From CAZHZT01 sp964537285 (GTDB lineage Bacteria > Bacteroidota > Bacteroidia > Chitinophagales > Saprospiraceae), in the NCBI GenBank assembly GCA_964537285.1, contig CAZHZT010000034.1, positions 1-47,958 on the forward strand: a stretch of 47,958 nucleotides of DNA, written 5' to 3'. The notes beneath the pieces are model-generated. The model was not told the DNA's origin and did no database searches. It saw only the letters and a program-made list of their open reading frames with translations. Positions 8,460-15,612 of the stretch are shown one piece after another. Every line of letters begins with the position of its first letter. The stretch's first letter is position 1. A program made the position numbers and the translations under genes.

Positions 8460-8954
8460 TCAGGATATTTCTTCAAAATTGCCGGTTTGTTTATTTTTTC
8501 TAACGTTATTCCAATCAAAATACCGGCCGTTCATTACGACATAAATTCCATGAGGTAGAATTTGAGTAAAAGCAAGGGCACTTCCGAGATTAAAAAAGCC
8601 ATCAGAAGAAGTTCCGAAGGCGTAAGGAATTACCGCTCCTGTAAGCACGATCGTCTTTCCTTCAATCTTTGACTGCTCGCCCAGGTATACAGCTGTTTTG
8701 ACCATAGTATCGGTACCGTGTGTAATCAATATGTGATTGGACTTAGATCTTCTACAATTATATTCAATAATTTGACGATCAGCCTCTTCCATGTCAAGGC
8801 TATCGAGCATCATAAGCGTTTTGACGTCAATATCCAACGTACAACGACCTTTGAGGAACATTTCCTTCAGATGGGTATCCTTGAAATAAAGCTTCCCGGT
8901 TAGGTAGTTGTATTCTTTATCAAAGGTGCCTCCAGTGACAAAAACCTGAATCAT
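8460..8954 (-). CDS. Single-domain asparaginase-like protein
   Basis: This 164-residue protein matches only the N-terminal, active-site domain of type I/II L-asparaginases, which are normally about 330 residues. The first threonine motif TGGTFD (residues 7-12) and the second HGTDTMVKTA (79-88) with Thr and Lys are intact, as is VLTGAVIP. The C-terminal domain that shapes the active site and dimer is absent, and the stop is followed by clean intergenic sequence. Stand-alone proteins of this type exist in other bacteria, so this is likely a real short family, not a truncation. It lies 12 bp after the thioredoxin-like gene. Whether it hydrolyses asparagine is unknown. Confidence 0.82.
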   Translation of the reverse strand: MIQVFVTGGTFDKEYNYLTGKLYFKDTHLKEMFLKGRCTLDIDVKTLMMLDSLDMEEADRQIIEYNCRRSKSNHILITHGTDTMVKTAVYLGEQSKIEGKTIVLTGAVIPYAFGTSSDGFFNLGSALAFTQILPHGIYVVMNGRYFDWNNVRKNKQTGNFEEIS

Positions 8955-8966
8955 ATCATTGTTTAG

Positions 8967-10481
8967 TTATGGCTTTGATTTATTTTCGTTTTGTTGTTCT
9001 TGTTCTCTCACTTTCATGAGATTCGTTAAAACTTCTTCAATTTGTTCTCCTGCGATTCTTTTGGATAGAATCTCCTTATTTTCATCCAAAATAAATATTT
9101 GAGGAGTGGTTTCAACATTATAAAGTTTCTTGTATTTAGTGCGAAGATAGGGATCTACGAGGTTAATCCAGCGTTCTCCCCTCAATTCTTTATCTTTTAT
9201 GTATTCAGCGCACATTGGCATATCTTTATAAGTTTTTGCACACACTGAATATACGAAAACACCTTTATCTTTAAACTTCTCGTAAAATTCAAAGACCTTA
9301 GGCATTGATTTTTTACAGTGCCCGCAATCAGGTGCCCAGAAAATCAACACAGTATAGGGAGATTCCACGTTATGAAGAGGCAGATAGCCCGATGTTTTAA
9401 ACCTTTTATACTCGTCTTCACTATCTTTTTCCTCAATAGTTCCTTGAATATCCAGGACCTGCATATTGATATCGGGAGCATTTTTTCCGATTAGAATCGG
9501 GCGAAGCTTATCTGCATTTTCAACGATTTTCGTGAGTTGTTCGTCTTCCGTCCAGGTAGCCAATCCCTTTGCGTAGTAATTATCTACGATGTGCACATAA
9601 ACAGCATCCATGCCCACGATTTTAGACTTTGCATAGGTGTTGAGGAAATGAACCAGATAGTACTTAAAGTTTTCTTCAGCCTCTTGCATTTGTCCGAGGA
9701 TATAATCAATGGCAAGGCTAATAGAATCGGGATGTTGCAGGGTTAGTTTTTCGATATAATAGTTAACCCGATTGAAAAGCACAGGGCTTCGCAGCAGTCG
9801 TTCATCCCCCAGGTCGTAATAATCGAAATAATGCTTTTTGAAAAACAAATAGCGTTTCATTTGTACATCTTTCTCATCCCCTTCATATTCAGGGATCTTG
9901 ACTTCCAGCGTTGATTTAGCAATAACGGCAGCTAAGCTTTTCGGATGTTTTTCGATGAGGGTATTTCGATATTCATCCACCTGATTATTGATTTTATCCA
10001 GCTCTTTTTCTTTTTCTTCGGTTGAGACCCCCTGTTCTTTAAGGGCATCGATTTCTTTTTTCACTTTTTCCGCCTTAGGCCTTTGTTCATTTAGGAAGTT
10101 AAGATATTCATAGAAAAGCTGATTATCTTTAGATCCCGAGACTTTTAGTTTTCCGACAAGGTCGTCAAAAGATGTTTTGATGTTAAATTTTTGCTCTCCG
10201 TCGTTAATTAATATTTGAAAAAAGTTATTTTCAGGAGGTAAAACGACGATGTACACACCGACGGGCAGCGCTTCATCACCTTTAAAAACAAAGGCGCCAT
10301 CTTCAGAGCGAGCAACAGTATCGTTGATATATTGCTTGTCCAGGAGGTAATGCCCAAGCAATAATTCCTGCCCTTCGTAGCCATCAATACTTACCTTTAT
10401 TTCATAACCTTCATTTGCCCACAAAGAAGGGGCCGCTAAGAATAAGAAAAAAACAGAGGCAATTATCGTCCGATTTAGCAT
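8967..10481 (-). CDS. Exported DUF4369/thioredoxin-fold protein (TlpA-like)
   Basis: This 504-residue protein has a signal peptide ending near WAN (residue 23), an N-terminal beta domain of the DUF4369 type (about residues 24-110), a helical middle (about 115-340) and a C-terminal thioredoxin/AhpC-TSA domain. The redox motif is CGHC at about residues 385-388 in WAPDCGHCKKSMP, and the cis-Pro loop is VETTPQIF. Such proteins act in the periplasm on disulfides or stress responses, and many Bacteroidota have several. It heads a short minus-strand run with the asparaginase-like gene 12 bp downstream. The target protein is unknown. Confidence 0.88.
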   Translation of the reverse strand: MLNRTIIASVFFLFLAAPSLWANEGYEIKVSIDGYEGQELLLGHYLLDKQYINDTVARSEDGAFVFKGDEALPVGVYIVVLPPENNFFQILINDGEQKFNIKTSFDDLVGKLKVSGSKDNQLFYEYLNFLNEQRPKAEKVKKEIDALKEQGVSTEEKEKELDKINNQVDEYRNTLIEKHPKSLAAVIAKSTLEVKIPEYEGDEKDVQMKRYLFFKKHYFDYYDLGDERLLRSPVLFNRVNYYIEKLTLQHPDSISLAIDYILGQMQEAEENFKYYLVHFLNTYAKSKIVGMDAVYVHIVDNYYAKGLATWTEDEQLTKIVENADKLRPILIGKNAPDINMQVLDIQGTIEEKDSEDEYKRFKTSGYLPLHNVESPYTVLIFWAPDCGHCKKSMPKVFEFYEKFKDKGVFVYSVCAKTYKDMPMCAEYIKDKELRGERWINLVDPYLRTKYKKLYNVETTPQIFILDENKEILSKRIAGEQIEEVLTNLMKVREQEQQNENKSKP

Positions 10482-10580
10482 AATTAAATTGATTACTTTA
10501 TTAAAAACAGTTTGCTAACGACAACTAAAAAAAATAAGCTTAAAAATGTTCGTTAATTTTAAAGAATTACTATTAAAACA

Positions 10581-10684
10581 GTTCTTTGACATAAATTGTG
10601 TGGAACTTCAAAATGATAATCCTTTCAACCACAAGGGCATTCAAGGGTTATCATTTTGAAGTTCCACACAATTTGTCAAAGAAC
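10581..10684. repeat. Family D inverted pair (boxA-like ends)
   Basis: The left arm 10581-10622 and the right arm 10645-10684 are nearly complementary; the left has two extra bases after GTTCTTTGACA. Both arms contain TTCTTTGAC, TGTGTGGAACTTC and AAAATGATAA. The loop is about 22 nt. Single arms of the same sequence occur at 4687, 40828 and 46352. The pair lies upstream of the thioredoxin-like gene and next to the perfect palindrome at 10689. Confidence 0.75.
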
Positions 10685-10688
10685 GATT

Positions 10689-10759
10689 AAAACAAAAGAG
10701 TTGTACGGGGAAAGGGGCGTGCCAGGCACGCCCCTTTCCCCGTACAACTCTTTTGTTTT
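10689..10759. terminator. 71-bp perfect palindrome downstream of the coiled-coil gene
   Basis: Arms of 35 bp (10689-10723 and 10725-10759) match perfectly around a single A. The centre is GC-rich (GGGGCGTGCCAGGCACGCCC) and the outside A/T-rich (AAAACAAAAGAG). It starts 9 bp past the stop codon of the minus-strand coiled-coil gene. Position and shape suit an intrinsic terminator, but the length is far beyond what termination needs. Confidence 0.8.
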
Positions 10760-10768
10760 GAAGGTAAT

Positions 10769-13700
10769 TTAATTATTATTTCCTTCTACTTTTTTCTTTT
10801 CGATTTCCGCTTCCAGGCGACGAAGTTCCCCTTCGAGTTGTTTGCGTTTTTCTTGCAGGGAAGTTAATTTCTGATTTTCCTGCTCGAGCAAGGCTTGTTT
10901 TTGTTTAAGCAAGTTTTCCGCTTCTACGGCTTTGGATTGTGCTTCTTTTAGCTTTGCGGACTCCAGAGCGATTTTCTTGCGTTCTTCAGAAATAGCTTCA
11001 GCTGTTTTTTCTTTGACGATCGTGATCTGTTCTTTAGCCTCTCGTTTAGCCTCGTAGATAGCGTCAGAAGATTGTTTTTGAGAGGCAGCAATTTCCTCGA
11101 GGGACTGTTTACGGGCGGCTTCTGTCTCCTCTTTATACTGAGCTTTTTTCATGGCAGATTCCTCACGCACTTTGGTAATTTCCTCATTGGTTTGGTTGCG
11201 GATCTGCTCAATTTCGCTTTTAGCGTTATTCTGGGCAGTTACGACCTGATCAGCATATTCTTTGATTTTGTTTTCTTTATTTTTTTGAGCTTCGGCGATG
11301 GCTTCAGCTGCCGTTTTTTTTGCCGCAGCGACTTCATTAGCTGCTTTTTCGCGCGCTTCAGCGATAGCACTTGCCGCTTCTTGTTTGCTGTTTAATACCT
11401 CCAGGGCAGCTTCTTCTTTAGCTTTAGCAGCTAATTCTCTGGCTTTCTGAACTTCCTCAGCCGTTTTTTGCTTTGTTTGGGTAATTTCTCCTGCGCTTGC
11501 CTGTTTTGCTTCGGCCACTTCTTTAGCGAGGCGTTCTTTTTCCAGAGCGGCATTTTCTTTAGTTAGGCGAATTTGTTCAGCTTCATCGGACTTAATTTGT
11601 GCGATGGCTTCAGCAGAGTTTTTCTTTGCTTCAGCTACCTGGTTAGCCGATTCCTGGGCAGCGAGAGCAGCTTTTTCTTTAGCTGCAGCCACTTCTCTGG
11701 CAGCTTCTTCTTTAAGTCTGGTAAGTTCTGCTGCAGCTTTTTCTTTGGCCTCAACGATTTCTTCCGCTGTCATTTCTTTCACCTCACTTTCTTTTGCTTT
11801 AGCCTCTGCTATTTGATCAGCCACTTCTTTTTGGATAGAAGCCATTCGTTCATCGGCAGTTGTTTTAGCGTCCGCAATTGACTCAGCATATTGTTTTTTA
11901 GCTTCTTCTGCATTAGCATTGGCTTCATTGACTTGCAGGTTAGCCGTTTCCTTAGCTTTTTGAATTTCCAGGGCAGCTTTTTCTTTAGCTTCCTGAATAG
12001 ATTTAACCGTTTCCTGTTGCGCGGCTAATTGGCTAGCCTTAGCTGCATCGATTGCCTCTTGTACTTCTTGTTGAATGCGCTGCACTTCAGCCGCCGCTTT
12101 TTCCCGTGCTATTTTTATTTCTTCCGCAATTTTTTGTCTTTCTGTTTCGGCATTCATTTTAGCCTCATCAATTTTCCGGGCTTCTTCTGCATTAATTTCC
12201 TGGATAGACTGTGCAGCTTTAGCTCTTGCTGCCGCGACTTCTTCAGCGGATAGTTTCTTTTCTTTTTCAGCTTCTTGTTTAGAAGCTTCAATTTCTTCAC
12301 GGGCACGAAGTTTTTCCTCTGCCACACTTTTCTTTATGCTATTGATTTCTTCTGCCGCAGCTTGTTTTGCCTGAGCAACTTCAAGGGCTGAAAATTCTTT
12401 TTGTTTAGCAACATTTTCGCGAATGTCTGCCATTTCGGAAGCGCTATTTTCCAAGAGGAGGCTTTTTTCTTCCTCTGCCTTTCTGCGTGTTTCAGCCAGG
12501 TCAAAAGCAATTTTTTGTTTTTCCAGTACCGCATTTTCACGAACCTTGGCTACTTCCTCCGCTGTTTCTTCTTTTATACTCAGGATTTGTTCGGTAGCTG
12601 TTTGCTTGCTATTAATAACATCCTCGGTTGTTTTGACTTTTTCCTCTTTGGCGGTTTCACGGGCATCCGCAATTACTTTAGCGGTTTCCTCCCGGATACT
12701 AGACAATTCATTTTCGGCACTTTCGCGAGCACTTGCAATTTCATCTGCATATTCTGTTTTGGCTACCTCCAATTTCTCTTTAATATTTTTTATTTCTGAA
12801 GCGGCATTTTCTCTGGCAGCGGCCACTTCTTCCGCAGATTTAAGCTTTACCGCCTGTATTTCTTCATTGGCTTTGGCGCGCGCTTCAGCCACATCGAGTT
12901 GAATGCGTTCAATTTCAGTATTGGCTTTTTTCCTGGCTTCACCAACCATTGCAGCCACTTCCTCCTTAGATTTTTGAATTTCTTCCTGGGATTTTTGCCT
13001 GGCCTGAAGTACTTCCTGAGCATATTCAGACTTTTTCTTTTCTGCATTTTCTCTGGCTAGCGCCACCTCATCCTGGAATTGCTTTTTTTGTTTTTCCGCA
13101 TTGCTTTTTTCTGCATCGATTTGCTGACGAAGCTGCTGCTTTAGAGAAGCCAACTGAGATTGTAAGTCTTTAACCTCCTGATCTTCCTCGACCTTTCCAC
13201 CTCCACTGCTTTTGGACTTCCCTCCGCTTCTGATGGGGAGGTCATTTTCTCCCTTCGAAACGGTGAGGTCATTATCAGTGATTTTAACGTCCTTAACATT
13301 TTCACGTTGGATCGTTTGGTTGAAGCAGGTAGCGAGGCGCTTAAACTCAGCCTGCCGTATAGAGTTTATAGTAAATTTTCTTATCTGGTTGCTGATATTA
13401 TTTTTTATGTAAAGAGTGGTAATGATAGAATTTGAGAACCAATCAATTGCGGCCAGATCAAGTTGCACCAGGTTTTGATGGACAGGCACATTTCCTTTGC
13501 GGACCATTTCGCCTATTTCAATGAAACGATAGGTTTTCCGGATTTGATTATTATCCATAAAAATCAGTTCATCACTCTGATTAAGTTCAACACCATTGAT
13601 GGAGTGAAATTCTGCGAGGGGGCCCCTTTCATCGAGGATTAACTCAATGTTGTAGGTATAATCTCCCCGCACGATGAGGGTTTGAGTAACGGTACTCATG

Positions 13701-13825
13701 ACCTGAGTGCCTTTAATATTTCGGTTTTCTGCGATAAGGCTTCCACAGCCCTGGCCGGAAAGGTGGGTCGAAATTAAAAACTGAGCGCTGCAGAGTAAGC
13801 AGATGAATATTTTAAATTTATTCAT
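10769..13825 (-). CDS. Large exported protein with 11-residue-repeat helical domain
   Basis: This 1018-residue protein has a signal peptide (MNKFKIFICLLCSAQFLIS), a mostly beta N-terminal domain to about residue 195, a Gly/Ser/Lys linker (RSGGKSKSSGGG), and about 800 residues of Ala/Lys/Glu-rich helix to the C-terminus. The helix has a clear 11-residue rhythm in several stretches, for example KEKAAAELTRL, KEEAAREVAAA and KEKAALAAQES in a row. That period fits a hendecad coiled coil or an amphipathic helix, and resembles repeats in LEA group 3 and apolipoprotein-like proteins. Met at 13825 was chosen over 13897 because it starts the signal peptide. No T9SS sorting domain is visible. Function is unknown; a structural or envelope-spanning rod is plausible. 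Confidence 0.85.
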   Translation of the reverse strand: MNKFKIFICLLCSAQFLISTHLSGQGCGSLIAENRNIKGTQVMSTVTQTLIVRGDYTYNIELILDERGPLAEFHSINGVELNQSDELIFMDNNQIRKTYRFIEIGEMVRKGNVPVHQNLVQLDLAAIDWFSNSIITTLYIKNNISNQIRKFTINSIRQAEFKRLATCFNQTIQRENVKDVKITDNDLTVSKGENDLPIRSGGKSKSSGGGKVEEDQEVKDLQSQLASLKQQLRQQIDAEKSNAEKQKKQFQDEVALARENAEKKKSEYAQEVLQARQKSQEEIQKSKEEVAAMVGEARKKANTEIERIQLDVAEARAKANEEIQAVKLKSAEEVAAARENAASEIKNIKEKLEVAKTEYADEIASARESAENELSSIREETAKVIADARETAKEEKVKTTEDVINSKQTATEQILSIKEETAEEVAKVRENAVLEKQKIAFDLAETRRKAEEEKSLLLENSASEMADIRENVAKQKEFSALEVAQAKQAAAEEINSIKKSVAEEKLRAREEIEASKQEAEKEKKLSAEEVAAARAKAAQSIQEINAEEARKIDEAKMNAETERQKIAEEIKIAREKAAAEVQRIQQEVQEAIDAAKASQLAAQQETVKSIQEAKEKAALEIQKAKETANLQVNEANANAEEAKKQYAESIADAKTTADERMASIQKEVADQIAEAKAKESEVKEMTAEEIVEAKEKAAAELTRLKEEAAREVAAAKEKAALAAQESANQVAEAKKNSAEAIAQIKSDEAEQIRLTKENAALEKERLAKEVAEAKQASAGEITQTKQKTAEEVQKARELAAKAKEEAALEVLNSKQEAASAIAEAREKAANEVAAAKKTAAEAIAEAQKNKENKIKEYADQVVTAQNNAKSEIEQIRNQTNEEITKVREESAMKKAQYKEETEAARKQSLEEIAASQKQSSDAIYEAKREAKEQITIVKEKTAEAISEERKKIALESAKLKEAQSKAVEAENLLKQKQALLEQENQKLTSLQEKRKQLEGELRRLEAEIEKKKVEGNNN

Positions 13826-13980
13826 TTGAGTAACTTTTTTGTATGCAATATACTTAATTTTACAGAGGGAGGACAGCTTATTTCTGTAATTAGGCAAATT
13901 TTTAACGCATTCCTGTAGAAAATCTCTTTGAAAACGGTATTTGATTTGGTAATATTACGTTTTTCAAAAAAAATTTCCAT

Positions 13981-14910
13981 TTACACTTTAGCCGCTAACA
14001 AAAACAAAACAGCCATTCGAATAGCAACTCCGTTCTCTACCTGCCTTAGTATGATGGAATAAGGAGCATCGGCTACTTCGCTGGTAATTTCTACCCCCCT
14101 GTTAATCGGCCCAGGGTGCATGACCAATATCTCTTTGCCCAGTTTGTTAAGTAGCCTGGCGTTCGCTCCAAAATACAAAGCATATTCCCGCAAGGAGGAA
14201 AAATGCTTAATATCTTGTCTTTCAAGCTGAATTCTTAAAAAGTTAGCGACATCACACCATTCCAGGGCAGGACGTAATTGATAACTGACTAAGACACCAA
14301 GCTCATGGATATGTGGAGGGATGAGCGTAGGAGGCCCGCAAACCATTACTTCGGCACCTAACTTTTGGAGGCAAAAGATATTACTCAAAGCCACTCTGGA
14401 GTGCAGAATATCTCCAACCAACACCACTTTTTTACCTTCTAAAGTACCTAGTTTTTCCCGAATGGAATATGCATCTAGTAAAGCTTGGGTAGGATGCTCA
14501 TGTGTTCCGTCACCAGCATTAATTATGTTCGCATCAATGTATCTGGAAAGGAAAGAAGGTGCACCAACCGCAGGATGCCTAATAACCACCATATCCACTT
14601 TCATGGAAAGGATATTATTGACGGTGTCCAGCAGGGTCTCCCCTTTATTTACGGACGAAGATGAGGCTGAAAAATTCACTACATCTGCCGAAAGGCGTTT
14701 CTCCGCTAATTCAAAAGACATACGGGTGCGGGTAGAGCTTTCAAAAAACAGATTGGCAATGGTTACATCTCTTAGAGAAGGTACTTTTTTAATAGGCCGA
14801 TTAATAACTTCCTTGAAATTATCTGCTGTATGAAAGATTAATGAAATATCTTCAGGAGTAATGTATTTTATTCCGAGGAGATGATTAGTACTTAGCTGTG
14901 CTCCTTCCAT
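13981..14910 (-). CDS. pyrB: Aspartate carbamoyltransferase catalytic chain
   Basis: PyrB joins carbamoyl phosphate and aspartate to N-carbamoyl-aspartate, the first committed step of pyrimidine synthesis. The 309 residues are the normal length. The carbamoyl-phosphate loop STRTRMSFE is at residues 59-67, HPTQALLD lies near residue 139, and MHPGPINRGVE near residue 270 is the Leu/Pro loop. No regulatory-chain gene pyrI is adjacent, so it probably works without it, as in pyrR-containing bacteria. Its ATG directly follows the pyrR stop codon with no gap, so the two are translationally linked. Confidence 0.96.
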   Translation of the reverse strand: MEGAQLSTNHLLGIKYITPEDISLIFHTADNFKEVINRPIKKVPSLRDVTIANLFFESSTRTRMSFELAEKRLSADVVNFSASSSSVNKGETLLDTVNNILSMKVDMVVIRHPAVGAPSFLSRYIDANIINAGDGTHEHPTQALLDAYSIREKLGTLEGKKVVLVGDILHSRVALSNIFCLQKLGAEVMVCGPPTLIPPHIHELGVLVSYQLRPALEWCDVANFLRIQLERQDIKHFSSLREYALYFGANARLLNKLGKEILVMHPGPINRGVEITSEVADAPYSIILRQVENGVAIRMAVLFLLAAKV

Positions 14911-15495
14911 TTAGTTAGAAGTATTGAGTTTTAAATATTGCTCACTGGCTTGTTTATCCGGAAATAATAAGACTTTGTCTTCACCATGAATTTCTGCCCA
15001 TTCTACGAGGACGTAAGCCTCTTCCAGAGCATCAACGGTTGTTCCAATATAATCGGCCTGTATTGGAAGGTGGCGATTAAAGCGACGATCCACCAGGCAA
15101 ATTAACTCTACTTTACTGGGTCTCCCGTAATGCTGTAAAGCAGTAAGAGCCGCCTGGACTGTTCTGCCGGTATACAGAACATCGTCTACGAGAATAACAT
15201 TGAGCTCTTCCACCAAAAAGTCCATTTTTGTAAAATCCGCTTTTAGGGGCTTTTCTCTTTTTCTGAAATCATCCCGATAGAACGTAATATCTAATAAGCC
15301 TAAAGAAATTTTGGGCAAACCGATGATTTCCTTCAGCCTCTCCTGCAAACGCAGGGCCAAATTTCGCCCCCTGGGCTGAATCCCGATCAGACAGCTTTCC
15401 TGAAAATTTCCATGCTTCTCGATGAGCTGATGGCAAAGCCGGTCAATGGTCAACCTAAAGGGTTCTTGACTTAGTATGAGTCTTTTGTTTTTCAT
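14911..15495 (-). CDS. pyrR: PyrR-type bifunctional regulator/uracil phosphoribosyltransferase
   Basis: This 194-residue protein is a type I phosphoribosyltransferase of the PyrR family. The PRPP-binding motif VILVDDVLYTGRT lies near residues 100-112, the SCLIGIQPRGRNLALRL stretch near residue 35, and the basic VDRRFNRHLPI stretch follows. In Firmicutes PyrR binds pyr mRNA in response to UMP and causes attenuation; in other phyla it may act mainly as an enzyme. The gene precedes pyrB without a gap. I chose Met at 15495; the longer frame to 15573 would read through the -7 box and repeat sequence. The leader appears too short to hold an attenuator, so any RNA control would act elsewhere. Confidence 0.9.
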   Translation of the reverse strand: MKNKRLILSQEPFRLTIDRLCHQLIEKHGNFQESCLIGIQPRGRNLALRLQERLKEIIGLPKISLGLLDITFYRDDFRKREKPLKADFTKMDFLVEELNVILVDDVLYTGRTVQAALTALQHYGRPSKVELICLVDRRFNRHLPIQADYIGTTVDALEEAYVLVEWAEIHGEDKVLLFPDKQASEQYLKLNTSN

Positions 15496-15501
15496 GAATT
15501 G

Positions 15502-15509
15502 CAAATATA
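15502..15509 (-). promoter_or_regulatory. Candidate -7 box for pyrR-pyrB, near-leaderless
   Basis: On the minus strand this reads TATATTTG, an exact TAnnTTTG match, ending 6 bp before the pyrR ATG. Transcription from it would begin at or very near the start codon. No clear -33 element is seen; that region is taken up by repeat sequence. Confidence 0.45.
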
Positions 15510-15516
15510 TATTGTT

Positions 15517-15604
15517 TGCGGGAAACGGGGAACGGTTGACGGGGAACGGAGGAATATTTTTTGCCAAAGGCAAAAAAACACGCCCTCTTTCCCCGTTTCT
15601 CGCA
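15517..15604. repeat. Hairpin repeat between the PKD protein and pyrR
   Basis: Outer arms TGCGGGAAACGGGG and CCCCGTTTCTCGCA pair with one mismatch, and an inner hairpin TTTTTTGCC-AAA-GGCAAAAAA lies at 15558-15578. GGGGAACGG is present twice on the left side. Similar GGTAAACGGGGAACGGG sequence occurs at 20645-20660, so this is a dispersed repeat. It lies 9 bp past the stop of the PKD protein gene and probably also ends its transcript. Confidence 0.6.
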
Positions 15605-15612
15605 TAAAAGGA

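Noticed and set aside
10581..10759. Hairpins as tRNA or rRNA genes
   Set aside because: No cloverleaf, CCA end or conserved rRNA sequence; the structures are simple palindromes.
11072..13047. Many open frames on the opposite strand and in other frames of the coiled-coil gene
   Set aside because: They arise from the low-complexity GAA/GCA/AAA codons of the real gene and have repetitive Ser/Phe/Ala composition.
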